A stretch of 64,000 nucleotides of DNA. Origin: Cellulosilyticum sp. I15G10I2 (GTDB lineage Bacteria; Bacillota; Clostridia; Lachnospirales; Cellulosilyticaceae). Below the pieces are notes generated by a model that saw nothing but the letters and a program-made list of their open reading frames with translations, was not told the origin of the DNA and did no database searches. The stretch spans positions 1 to 64,000 of the forward strand of contig NZ_FMMP01000025.1 in assembly GCF_900095725.1 (NCBI RefSeq), written 5' to 3'. Numbering within the stretch: the first letter of the stretch is position 1; the number at the start of each line of letters is the position of its first letter. This document shows, piece after piece, positions 53,603-62,900 of the stretch. A program made the position numbers and the translations under genes.

Positions 53603-54595
53603 TTATTCTCCTTTATAGCCTTGGGGATGAGATTGATGCCAATTCCAAGCACTAGAAATGATGGTTTTTACATCTGTATAGTGTGGAGACCAGTTAAGAA
53701 CTTCTTTAGCCTTTGTAGAAGAAGCAATTAAGACAGCAGGATCTCCAGCACGTTTTTCGCCGATTGCTAAAGGAATTTCATGACCTGTTACTTCTCTGGC
53801 AGCATTGATAATCTCTAAAACTGAATAGCCGCTGTTACTGCCGAGATTAAAGATATTGCTCTGACCGCCTTTCATAAGATAATCAAGGGCAAGAATGTGT
53901 GCATCCACGAGATCTGTAACGTGAATATAGTCCCTGATACAAGTACCATCTTGAGTTGGATAGTCATTGCCATAAACGGTAATATGAGATCTTTGACCTA
54001 GGGGGACTTGAAGAACTAGTGGAATGAGATGGGTTTCTGGGTTATGCGCCTCCCCGATTGCAGCACTTGCATCTGCCCCCGCCACATTAAAATATCTTAG
54101 ACAAACAAAGTGAAAGTCATGTGCTTTATTTGTCCAACTCATCATTTTTTCGATAGCAAGCTTTGTTTCACCATAAGTGTTTGTAGGATGTGTCGCCATA
54201 TCCTCAGTAATAGGCATCGTTTCAACATTACCATACGTTGCAGCTGTAGAAGAAAAGACAATATATTTAACACCTGTTTCTACCATAACTTCTAATAAAA
54301 TTTGTGTGCCATGTACATTGTTATTATAGTATTTAAGAGGCTTAGTCATAGATTCTCCCACTAAAGAATTGGCTGCAAAATGAATAACCCCATCAAATTT
54401 TTCCTTAATAAATACTTCTTTAAGTGCTTCTTTGTTTTTGATATCTACCTGATAAAAAGGAAGATGACTTGGAACACTTTCTCTATAACCTGTTTCTAAA
54501 CTATCTATAACAACTACATCAAAATGATTTTCAACAAGCTGTTTAACAGCATGAGAACCAATATAACCTGCGCCGCCAACTATAAGTATTTTCAT
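53603..54595 (-). CDS. galE: UDP-glucose 4-epimerase
   Basis: A 330-residue SDR-type epimerase. NAD-binding GGAGYIGSHAV at the N-terminus, catalytic Tyr-x3-Lys in YGETKLAIEKM, and substrate loops CLRYFNVAGADASAAIG and YPTQDGTCIRDYIHVTDL. It interconverts UDP-galactose and UDP-glucose. Middle gene of galK-galE-galT; AGGAGG stands before the ATG. Confidence 0.97.
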   Translation of the reverse strand: MKILIVGGAGYIGSHAVKQLVENHFDVVVIDSLETGYRESVPSHLPFYQVDIKNKEALKEVFIKEKFDGVIHFAANSLVGESMTKPLKYYNNNVHGTQILLEVMVETGVKYIVFSSTAATYGNVETMPITEDMATHPTNTYGETKLAIEKMMSWTNKAHDFHFVCLRYFNVAGADASAAIGEAHNPETHLIPLVLQVPLGQRSHITVYGNDYPTQDGTCIRDYIHVTDLVDAHILALDYLMKGGQSNIFNLGSNSGYSVLEIINAAREVTGHEIPLAIGEKRAGDPAVLIASSTKAKEVLNWSPHYTDVKTIISSAWNWHQSHPQGYKGE

Positions 54596-54610
54596 AAGAA
54601 CCTCCTTGTA

Positions 54611-55777
54611 TTAATGAATTTGTTTAGGGCCATTGCCTATTGAAGCAATATAGAATGAAGCTTCATAGCCAATTTCTTTTGTATACGCTGCATTAACCTT
54701 TTCTATAAATATTTCTACATTTTCGTCCGCTACAAGGGCAATGGCACAACCTCCAAAACCAGCGCCTGTCATACGTGCGCCAAGAACCCCTTCGGTGTTC
54801 CATGCAGCTTGGGCAAGGGTATCTAATTCTCTGCCAGTGACTTCATAATCATCTTTAAGAGACAGATGAGAGGCATTAAGAAGTTTGCCAAAGGTGATAA
54901 GATCGCGAGCTTCAAGCGCTTTAGTGGCAGCTATAACCCGTGTGTTTTCTGTAATAGTGTGCTTAACCCGTTTGAATTCTGTAGGATGATTAATGATTGC
55001 AGCAGCCTCATCTAAGTTTTCTTCCTTAAGATCACATAAAGCTTGGATATTAAAACTTTTTTTGAGTTTCAAAAGGGCACTTTCACATTCGCTGCGGCGT
55101 TCGTTATATTTAGAATCAGCTAGTTCGCGGCGTTTGTTAGTATTCATAATAACAATACTATACCCTTCTATTTGAAAAGGAATGTGCTGATATTTTTGGG
55201 TATTACAATCTAGAAGTAGGGCGTGCTCTTCTTTGCCAAGTGCAATAGCAAATTGATCCATAATACCACTGTTGACACCAATATATTCATTTTCGACTTT
55301 TTTGCCTAAAAGAGCGGCTTCTACGCTGCTAAGATTGAGATCATATATATCTGTGCATATTTTACACATTAAAATTTCTAAAGAGGCTGAAGAAGAAAGG
55401 CCTGAACCATTAGGGATATTTCCAAATATAGCGATATTAAGGCCTGAATCTATAGTATGACCAGCAGCGAGCAAATATTTAAGAACACCTTTTAAATAAT
55501 TACACCAATTATGTGCACTATTATAGGCTAAATCATCTAATGAGAACTCGATGATTCCTAAGCTTTCAAAGTTTAAAGAATAGACTCTGAAGAGTTTATC
55601 AGAGCGTTTACTGACACTGCCATATGTGCCTAAGGTAATGGCACAAGGGAAAACAAGGCCGCCATTATAATCAATATGTTCACCAATTAAATTAACTCTC
55701 CCTGGTGCAAAAAAACTGGCTTTCGGACGGGTTTCAAATACAGCAGTAAATTTTTCTTGAAAAAATGATAGATCCAT
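54611..55777 (-). CDS. galK: Galactokinase
   Basis: A 388-residue GHMP kinase that phosphorylates galactose at C1. Motif 1 PGRVNLIGEHIDYNGG, motif 2 GSGLSSSASLE (ATP loop) and motif 3 ARMTGAGFGGCAIAL are complete. AGGAGG touches an ATG at 55783 but is six bases from ATG 55777, so I start there. It is the first gene of the operon, 15 bases before galE. Confidence 0.96.
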   Translation of the reverse strand: MDLSFFQEKFTAVFETRPKASFFAPGRVNLIGEHIDYNGGLVFPCAITLGTYGSVSKRSDKLFRVYSLNFESLGIIEFSLDDLAYNSAHNWCNYLKGVLKYLLAAGHTIDSGLNIAIFGNIPNGSGLSSSASLEILMCKICTDIYDLNLSSVEAALLGKKVENEYIGVNSGIMDQFAIALGKEEHALLLDCNTQKYQHIPFQIEGYSIVIMNTNKRRELADSKYNERRSECESALLKLKKSFNIQALCDLKEENLDEAAAIINHPTEFKRVKHTITENTRVIAATKALEARDLITFGKLLNASHLSLKDDYEVTGRELDTLAQAAWNTEGVLGARMTGAGFGGCAIALVADENVEIFIEKVNAAYTKEIGYEASFYIASIGNGPKQIH

Positions 55778-55817
55778 AAGCATCCTCCTAAATCTGATTT
55801 AATAGTATTATATTTTT

Positions 55818-55845
55818 ATTATATAGGATAGGTAAAAAAAATCAA
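55818..55845 (-). promoter_or_regulatory. galKET promoter (minus strand)
   Basis: Read on the minus strand: TTGATT (55845-55840) and TATAAT (55823-55818), spacer 16. Confidence 0.55.
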
Positions 55846-55848
55846 GAT

Positions 55849-55859
55849 TTTTACTAAAA
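55849..55859. promoter_or_regulatory. GalR operator O1
   Basis: TTTTACTAAAA, a pseudo-palindrome lying between the two divergent -35 elements. It is the exact reverse complement of O2. Confidence 0.65.
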
Positions 55860-55869
55860 AAATAATGAC

Positions 55870-55898
55870 TTGATTGAAATAATAAAAAGGGATATAAT
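55870..55898 (+). promoter_or_regulatory. galR-galM promoter
   Basis: TTGATT (55870-55875) and TATAAT (55893-55898), spacer 17. Confidence 0.7.
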
Positions 55899-55969
55899 AT
55901 TATATAGATATTACATCCCAGAAAATCAGCGTTTTATAGCTGGAAAAGGATATAATCTAAGTGAATTAA

Positions 55970-56992
<1,023 letters not shown>

Positions 56993-57049
56993 TATTTGAT
57001 ATGATAATTTATAGGCAGTCTATTAATATTCAGGAAAAGGGGTTTTGAG

Positions 57050-58096
57050 ATGGAGATACAAAATGCTAAAGTGACTTTTGGCAGTGGCAGGGAAGTTACT
57101 GTTTATCAACTTATTAATGACAAAGGCATGCAAGTAGAAATTTTAAGTTTAGGCGGTATCCTTACAAAAATTTTAGTGCCGGATCAGGAAGGTAGTTTTG
57201 AGAATGTTCTTCTTAACTGGGAGAATATGGAGACTTATGAAGAAAACCCAGGCTATTTCAATGCTTTAATTGGTCGCGTAGCTGGGAGAATATATGATGC
57301 AAAAGTAACGATTAATGATAAAGTCTATACATTTGCTAAAAATAATAACGGCAACACTTTACATGGAGGCATTAAAGGATTTGACAAAAAAATATGGACA
57401 GCTTCAGTAGAAGTTACCAAAAATGAAGCTATTTTAAAGTTAACTTATTTGAGTAAGGATGGCGAAGAGGGCTTTCCGGGTAATTTAGAAGTAACAGTAG
57501 CCTATAAGCTTAATAATGAAAATGAACTAACTATTGAATATAAAGCAAAAACCGATCAAGATACGATTGTAAATCTTACGAATCATGCTTATTTTAATCT
57601 TTCGGGGGATGCGAAGCGATCTGTTTTGGATCAAGAAGTCTCTATTAATGCAGATAAAATATGCAAATTAGATGAGGTGCTGATACCTGATGGGGAACTG
57701 CTTAGTGTAGATGAACATACAGCCTTTAATTTTAAAACAAGAAAGCCTATTGGACGAGATATTCATCAAGATGATATACAATTAAAGTATGGCAATGGTT
57801 ATGATCATCCATGGCTGCTAAATGACAATCATCAAGCTGTGGAATTCTATGACCCTATTTCAAAAAGATGTATGGAGATATTTACGACTGAGCCAGGTGT
57901 CGTGATGTATACGATGAATTATGCCAATGAACCTATTAAATTATCGAATGGTAAAATACAAAAACCTAACTATGGTGTATGCTTCGAGACGCAAAAGTTA
58001 CCTATAGGGTATAATGAAGTTTTTAAAGAAGATGTACTGCTTAAAAAAGGAGATACTTATTCAAGCGCCACAACTTTTAAATTTAGCGTGAAATAA
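57050..58096 (+). CDS. galM: Aldose 1-epimerase (mutarotase)
   Basis: A 348-residue enzyme that converts beta- to alpha-galactose, the form galactokinase takes. Substrate-binding histidine in NLTNHAYFNLSG, GYDHPWLL, and the catalytic glutamate in CFETQKLPIGYN. AAAAGGGG stands before the ATG. Second gene of the galR-galM unit. Confidence 0.95.
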   Translation: MEIQNAKVTFGSGREVTVYQLINDKGMQVEILSLGGILTKILVPDQEGSFENVLLNWENMETYEENPGYFNALIGRVAGRIYDAKVTINDKVYTFAKNNNGNTLHGGIKGFDKKIWTASVEVTKNEAILKLTYLSKDGEEGFPGNLEVTVAYKLNNENELTIEYKAKTDQDTIVNLTNHAYFNLSGDAKRSVLDQEVSINADKICKLDEVLIPDGELLSVDEHTAFNFKTRKPIGRDIHQDDIQLKYGNGYDHPWLLNDNHQAVEFYDPISKRCMEIFTTEPGVVMYTMNYANEPIKLSNGKIQKPNYGVCFETQKLPIGYNEVFKEDVLLKKGDTYSSATTFKFSVK

Positions 58097-58183
58097 GTCA
58101 ATTGAAAAGAACTGAAGGCTAAAATACAAGTGGTCATAAGGACAACTTGTGAACTGAGGGTCAAAGGTAAACTGAATACGTAT

Positions 58184-58219
58184 AAAAACCGCTTTGTATT
58201 AATTATGAGGCGGTTTTTT
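58184..58219 (+). terminator. Terminator after galM
   Basis: AAAAACCGC (58184-58192) pairs with GCGGTTTT (58210-58217), with six T. Confidence 0.8.
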
Positions 58220-58255
58220 CATTTGCTACTATGGTAGAATAGGGTGCTTTCGAAA

Positions 58256-58284
58256 TTGAAAAATGCTATAGCTTATGCTATACT
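58256..58284 (+). promoter_or_regulatory. Promoter of the restriction locus with direct repeat
   Basis: TTGAAA (58256-58261) and TATACT (58279-58284), spacer 17. ATGCTATA occurs at 58263-58270 and 58275-58282, the second touching the -10. This could be the binding site of the XRE protein encoded next. Confidence 0.6.
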
Positions 58285-58335
58285 CTAATTTGTATGGGTC
58301 TGTAATTTAAACAGTTTATAGGTGGTGTTATCTAT

Positions 58336-58545
58336 ATGGAATTAAATGAAGTTGTAAAAAAGATACGTTTAGATTTAGGGCTTTCACAAGAGGGTCTTGC
58401 ACGAGAACTCCATGTTGGATTTACTTCTGTAAATAGATGGGAAAATGGTCGTACAAAGCCAAATAGAATTGCAAGGCATGCGTTGATTGAATTATGTAAA
58501 GGGAAAAAAATAGAACTAGATCTAATAGAAGCACTTAAGAAATGA
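58336..58545 (+). CDS. Small XRE/HTH regulator of the restriction locus
   Basis: A 69-residue single-domain DNA-binding protein (VKKIRLDLGLSQEGLAREL, VGFTSVNRWENGRTKPN). Small XRE proteins often control restriction-modification genes, delaying or limiting the nuclease. It is placed right before hsdR, with a repeat at its own promoter. No ligand domain is present. Confidence 0.85.
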   Translation: MELNEVVKKIRLDLGLSQEGLARELHVGFTSVNRWENGRTKPNRIARHALIELCKGKKIELDLIEALKK

Positions 58546-58612
58546 ACTTTAAGGAACAAAAATTGATGATAATCCAAGGATGTAAATTCTAAGTTGTTAT
58601 GAGAGGAGTCAG

Positions 58613-61600
58613 ATGATGAAAGCAGAAAAGCATATAGAGTCAGCTTTTATTGAGAAACTTAAAGACTTAAAATACACGTATCGCGACGACATTAGAGATA
58701 AAGCTTCTCTTGAGGCTAATTTTAAACAGCACTTCGAGAAACTAAATCGTGTTAAGTTAAGCGATTCTGAGTTTGCACGCTTAAGAGATAGTATTATCAC
58801 TGCAGATGTGTTCACTGCAGCCAAAACGTTACGAGAGATTAATACATTTAAACGAGATGATGATACGCCTCTGCAGTATACGCTTGTAAACATTAAAGAT
58901 TGGTGCAAAAATGAATTTGAAGTGATAAACCAACTACGAATTAACACAGATAATAGCAACCATCGATATGACGTTATTATACTCATAAATGGTGTTCCTG
59001 TTGTTCAAGTGGAATTAAAATCACTTACTATTACGCCTAAAAAAGCAATGGAGCAAATCGTTGATTACAAAAACGATCCAGGAAATGGTTACACCAACTC
59101 ACTCCTTTGCTTTATGCAACTATTCATCGTGAGTAATGAAACAAAAACGTATTATTTTGCAAATAATCACAAGGAACACTTCTGCTTTAATGCAGATGAA
59201 AGATTTTTACCAATATATGAGTTTGCCAACGAAAAAAATGATAAAATAACGAACCTTTATGAATTCTCAGATAGCTTTTTACCAAAATGTACACTTGGTC
59301 AGCTCATTAGCCGATATATGGTACTTGTGGTAAGTGAGCAAAAGTTAATGATTATGCGCCCGTACCAGATTTATGCTGTTAAAGCAATAATGGATTGCAT
59401 TGCACAAAACCGAGGAAATGGATATATCTGGCATACCACTGGAAGTGGCAAAACCTTAACATCGTTTAAAACATCTACACTTTTGAAGGATAATCCAGAA
59501 ATTGGAAAGTGTTTATTTGTCGTAGATAGAAAAGACCTTGATAGACAGACTCGTTTAGAGTTTAATAAGTTTCAAGAAGGATGTGTTGAAGAAAACACAA
59601 ATACTGAAAGTTTAGTTAGACGACTTACCTCTGATGATTATAAGGATAAAGTCATTGTTACCACTATTCAAAAACTTGGGCTTGCTCTCAATGAAGATAG
59701 TAAAAGGAACCAAGAGAAAAAGAAAAAGGGCCAATTAACCTATAAAGAACGTTTGACGAAACTTAGTGACAAACGTATTGCAATTATTTTTGACGAATGC
59801 CACCGCTCCCAATTCGGCGATAACCATGACGCAATAAAGAGTTTTTTTCCAAAGGCTCAACTTTTTGGTTTTACTGGAACGCCTATTTTTGAAGAAAACT
59901 CAACCTACAAGCAAATTGATGGAACTATTGGTTCTTATAGAACTACAGATGATGTTTTTCAACAACTGTTACATGCTTATACAATAACAAATGCCATCGA
60001 TGATGGTAATGTTCTTAGGTTTCATATTGATTATTTTAAGCCTGATGATGTTAAGAAAGCAGCAAAAGCAGACTCAACAATCAGCAAAAAAGCAGTTACT
60101 GAAGCTATTCTAGCAAAACATGATGCAGCAACATACAACAGACGTTACAATGCTCTTTTTGCTACAGCGCGTATTAATGATGCAATTGAATATTATGAAT
60201 TATTTAAGGAACTACAAGTAGAACGAAAAAAGAAAGACGTTAACTTTATGCCTCTTAATATTGCTTGTGTTTTTTCTCCACCTGCCGAGGGTGACAAAGA
60301 TGTGAAACAACTTCAAGAAGACCTTGTTCAGGAAAAACTTGATAATGAACAAGAACCAGACATGAAAAAAGAAGCGCTTAAAAAAATTATTAAAAACTAC
60401 AACGACGCATACGGCACAAACCACAGTATAAATGAGTTTGACTTATATTATCAAGATGTTCAAAAGCGTATCAAAGATCAGCAATATACAAATACAGATT
60501 ATTCACACGAAAATAAAATTGATATTACGATTGTTGTAGATATGCTTTTAACAGGGTTTGATTCAAAATATTTGAACACCCTATACGTAGACAAAAATTT
60601 GAAACATCATGGCTTAATACAAGCGTTTTCAAGAACGAATCGTGTTTTAAATCCTACTAAACCTTATGGCAACATAATAGATTTTAGAGGTCATGAAGAT
60701 GAGATTAATTACGCCATAAAGTTATTCTCAGGCAAAGAAAATAGCGAAAAGGTTAAGGAAATTTGGCTTGTTGACCCAGCTCCAATTATTGTTGAAAAAC
60801 TTGAAAAAGCCGTATTGACTCTTGAAAAATTCATGGAATCTCAAGGATTAGAATGTAAACCGGAAAAGGTAAGTAATTTAAAAGGTGATACAGCACGCGC
60901 AGAGTTTATTGATAAATTCAAAGAAGTGCAACGGCTTAAAACACAACTTGATCAATATACCGATATAAAAGAGGAACAAGCTACGAAGATAGATAAATTA
61001 TTACCAGAAGATACTTTACGTGCATTCCGTGGAGTGTATATTGAAACGGCACAACAGTTAAAGTCACAGCAAGGAAAAGATATAGACCATAAGTTGCCGG
61101 AAATTGAACAGCTCGATTTTGAGTTTGTTCTATTTTCCTCGGCCATAATTGATTATGATTATATTATGTCACTGATTTCTAAGTACACGCAACCTGATGT
61201 ACCAAAGAAAGAAAAAATGACTAAAAAAGAATTAATTGATCTTATATGTTCTACTTCTAACTTGATGGAAGAAAGAAAAGATATTGAAGAATATATCGAT
61301 ACCCTAGAAGCTGGCAAGGGCTTGGATGAAAAGGCTATAAGAGTTGGATATCAAAAATTCAAAGAAGAAAAATCCGTGAAAGAGGTTGTTAAAATTGCAT
61401 CCATACACGGGCTTGAGCCCGTTAATTTAAAATCATTTGTTGATGAAATTATTGGACGTATGATATTTGATGGCGAAAAATTAAGCGACCTTCTTGAACC
61501 GCTTGACCTTGGTTGGAGGGATAGAACCAAGAAAGAACTAGAACTGATGGGTGATTTGATTCCACTTCTGAAAAAATTAGCAGGTGGACGTGAGATTGTG

Positions 61601-61621
61601 GGGTTAAAAGCATATGAGTAA
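58613..61621 (+). CDS. hsdR: Type I restriction enzyme, HsdR subunit
   Basis: A 1002-residue translocase-nuclease. The nuclease domain (PD-(D/E)xK fold) near residues 118-145 shows RYDVIILING and VQVELKSL. The SF2 helicase motor has GSGKT in WHTTGSGKTL, DECH box IIFDECHRSQFG, TGTPIF and motif VI QAFSRTNRV. It pulls DNA past the complex and cuts far from the site. ATG 58613 or 58616 follows GAGAGGAG. The end overlaps hsdS by eight bases. Needs HsdM and HsdS to act; HsdM is not in the window. Confidence 0.95.
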   Translation: MMKAEKHIESAFIEKLKDLKYTYRDDIRDKASLEANFKQHFEKLNRVKLSDSEFARLRDSIITADVFTAAKTLREINTFKRDDDTPLQYTLVNIKDWCKNEFEVINQLRINTDNSNHRYDVIILINGVPVVQVELKSLTITPKKAMEQIVDYKNDPGNGYTNSLLCFMQLFIVSNETKTYYFANNHKEHFCFNADERFLPIYEFANEKNDKITNLYEFSDSFLPKCTLGQLISRYMVLVVSEQKLMIMRPYQIYAVKAIMDCIAQNRGNGYIWHTTGSGKTLTSFKTSTLLKDNPEIGKCLFVVDRKDLDRQTRLEFNKFQEGCVEENTNTESLVRRLTSDDYKDKVIVTTIQKLGLALNEDSKRNQEKKKKGQLTYKERLTKLSDKRIAIIFDECHRSQFGDNHDAIKSFFPKAQLFGFTGTPIFEENSTYKQIDGTIGSYRTTDDVFQQLLHAYTITNAIDDGNVLRFHIDYFKPDDVKKAAKADSTISKKAVTEAILAKHDAATYNRRYNALFATARINDAIEYYELFKELQVERKKKDVNFMPLNIACVFSPPAEGDKDVKQLQEDLVQEKLDNEQEPDMKKEALKKIIKNYNDAYGTNHSINEFDLYYQDVQKRIKDQQYTNTDYSHENKIDITIVVDMLLTGFDSKYLNTLYVDKNLKHHGLIQAFSRTNRVLNPTKPYGNIIDFRGHEDEINYAIKLFSGKENSEKVKEIWLVDPAPIIVEKLEKAVLTLEKFMESQGLECKPEKVSNLKGDTARAEFIDKFKEVQRLKTQLDQYTDIKEEQATKIDKLLPEDTLRAFRGVYIETAQQLKSQQGKDIDHKLPEIEQLDFEFVLFSSAIIDYDYIMSLISKYTQPDVPKKEKMTKKELIDLICSTSNLMEERKDIEEYIDTLEAGKGLDEKAIRVGYQKFKEEKSVKEVVKIASIHGLEPVNLKSFVDEIIGRMIFDGEKLSDLLEPLDLGWRDRTKKELELMGDLIPLLKKLAGGREIVGLKAYE

Positions 61622-62900
61622 AAGCAAAAAACAAGTGATTCCAAAATTACGGTTCATAGAATTTAAGGATGATGATAAGTGGGACATTACTACATTTGGG
61701 TCGTTATCTGTATCAGTGGAAGATAGAGCTGGTGAAGATAGCTATACTCTGATGAGCGTTACCTCAGGTGTTGGTCTAATACCACAAACTGAAAAATTTG
61801 GTAGAGAAATTGCAGGAAATTCATATAAGAATTATTATGTGATTCAAAATGGTGATTTTGCATACAACAAGAGTGCCACAAAACTATATCCTGAAGGTTA
61901 TATAGCCATGCTTCAGGGATACGATAAAGCGGCGTTACCTAATAGCATATTTACATGTTTTAGGATTGTTCATAAAGAAAGTTCTCCACAATTTTTTAAC
62001 CATTTGTTTAGTTCAAACTATCATGGTAAATGGTTAAGAAAATATATTACAGTAGGTGCTCGAGCTAACGGTGCTTTAAGTGTTGATAATAAGTATTTAT
62101 GGAAAATGCCTATTGCGATACCTAAACTTAGTGAACAACAAAAAATTGCAGACTGCCTTTCCTCTCTTGATGATCTAATAAGGGCCGAAAATGAAAAGCT
62201 TCTGGCGCTTAAAGACCATAAAAAAGGATTAATGCAAAAGTTATTCCCTGCTGATGGTGAAACTGTTCCCGAATGGAGATTTCCTGAGTTTAGAAATCTA
62301 GGACATTGGTCAATTAAAACTATAGGTCAAATTTCAGATAATATAATTGCTGGAGGAACGCCAAGCACTTTAGAGCCAGAGTATTGGAACGGTTCAATTA
62401 GGTGGATGAGTTCCGGTGAACTTAATCAAAAAAAAGTTTATGAAGTTTCAGGAAGAATAACCGAGATCGGACTAAAAAAATCAAGCACTAAATTAATACC
62501 TAATCAATGCGTATTGATAGGATTAGCTGGTCAGGGGAAAACACGTGGTACTGTTGCAATGAATATGGTTGAACTGTGCGTTAATCAATCTATTGCGGCC
62601 ATTTTTCCTAATTCAATGGTATTTGACAGTAATTTTCTATACCACAATTTAGATAATAGATATTATGAATTAAGACAACTTTCTAAAGGCGATGGCGGAC
62701 GTGGTGGATTAAACTTACAAATTATTAAATCACTTATTATTGTCTTACCTTCTATTGACGAACAACAAAAAATAGCAGATTGCCTATCAAGTATTGATGA
62801 TTTAATATCTGCTCAAAATGAAAATATAGAAGCATTAAAACAACACAAAAAAGCCTTAATACAAAGTTTATTTCCATCTACTCAGGAGGTGGTTGAATGA
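61614..62900 (+). CDS. hsdS: Type I restriction-modification specificity subunit HsdS
   Basis: A 428-residue subunit with two target-recognition domains (about 1-165 and 215-375), each followed by a conserved helical repeat: EQQKIADCLSSLDDLIRAEN near residue 180 and EQQKIADCLSSIDDLISAQN near 385. The domain pair sets a bipartite DNA target. Starts at ATG 61614 inside the hsdR end; its TGA overlaps the next ATG by four bases (ATGA). The repeats at DNA level (about 62133-62245 and 62757-62875) could allow recombination of recognition domains. Confidence 0.95.
   Translation: MSKSKKQVIPKLRFIEFKDDDKWDITTFGSLSVSVEDRAGEDSYTLMSVTSGVGLIPQTEKFGREIAGNSYKNYYVIQNGDFAYNKSATKLYPEGYIAMLQGYDKAALPNSIFTCFRIVHKESSPQFFNHLFSSNYHGKWLRKYITVGARANGALSVDNKYLWKMPIAIPKLSEQQKIADCLSSLDDLIRAENEKLLALKDHKKGLMQKLFPADGETVPEWRFPEFRNLGHWSIKTIGQISDNIIAGGTPSTLEPEYWNGSIRWMSSGELNQKKVYEVSGRITEIGLKKSSTKLIPNQCVLIGLAGQGKTRGTVAMNMVELCVNQSIAAIFPNSMVFDSNFLYHNLDNRYYELRQLSKGDGGRGGLNLQIIKSLIIVLPSIDEQQKIADCLSSIDDLISAQNENIEALKQHKKALIQSLFPSTQEVVE

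Noticed and set aside
62133-62875. Repeated DNA in hsdS as a mobile element
   Set aside because: The repeats encode the standard conserved helices of HsdS and are normal for the family.
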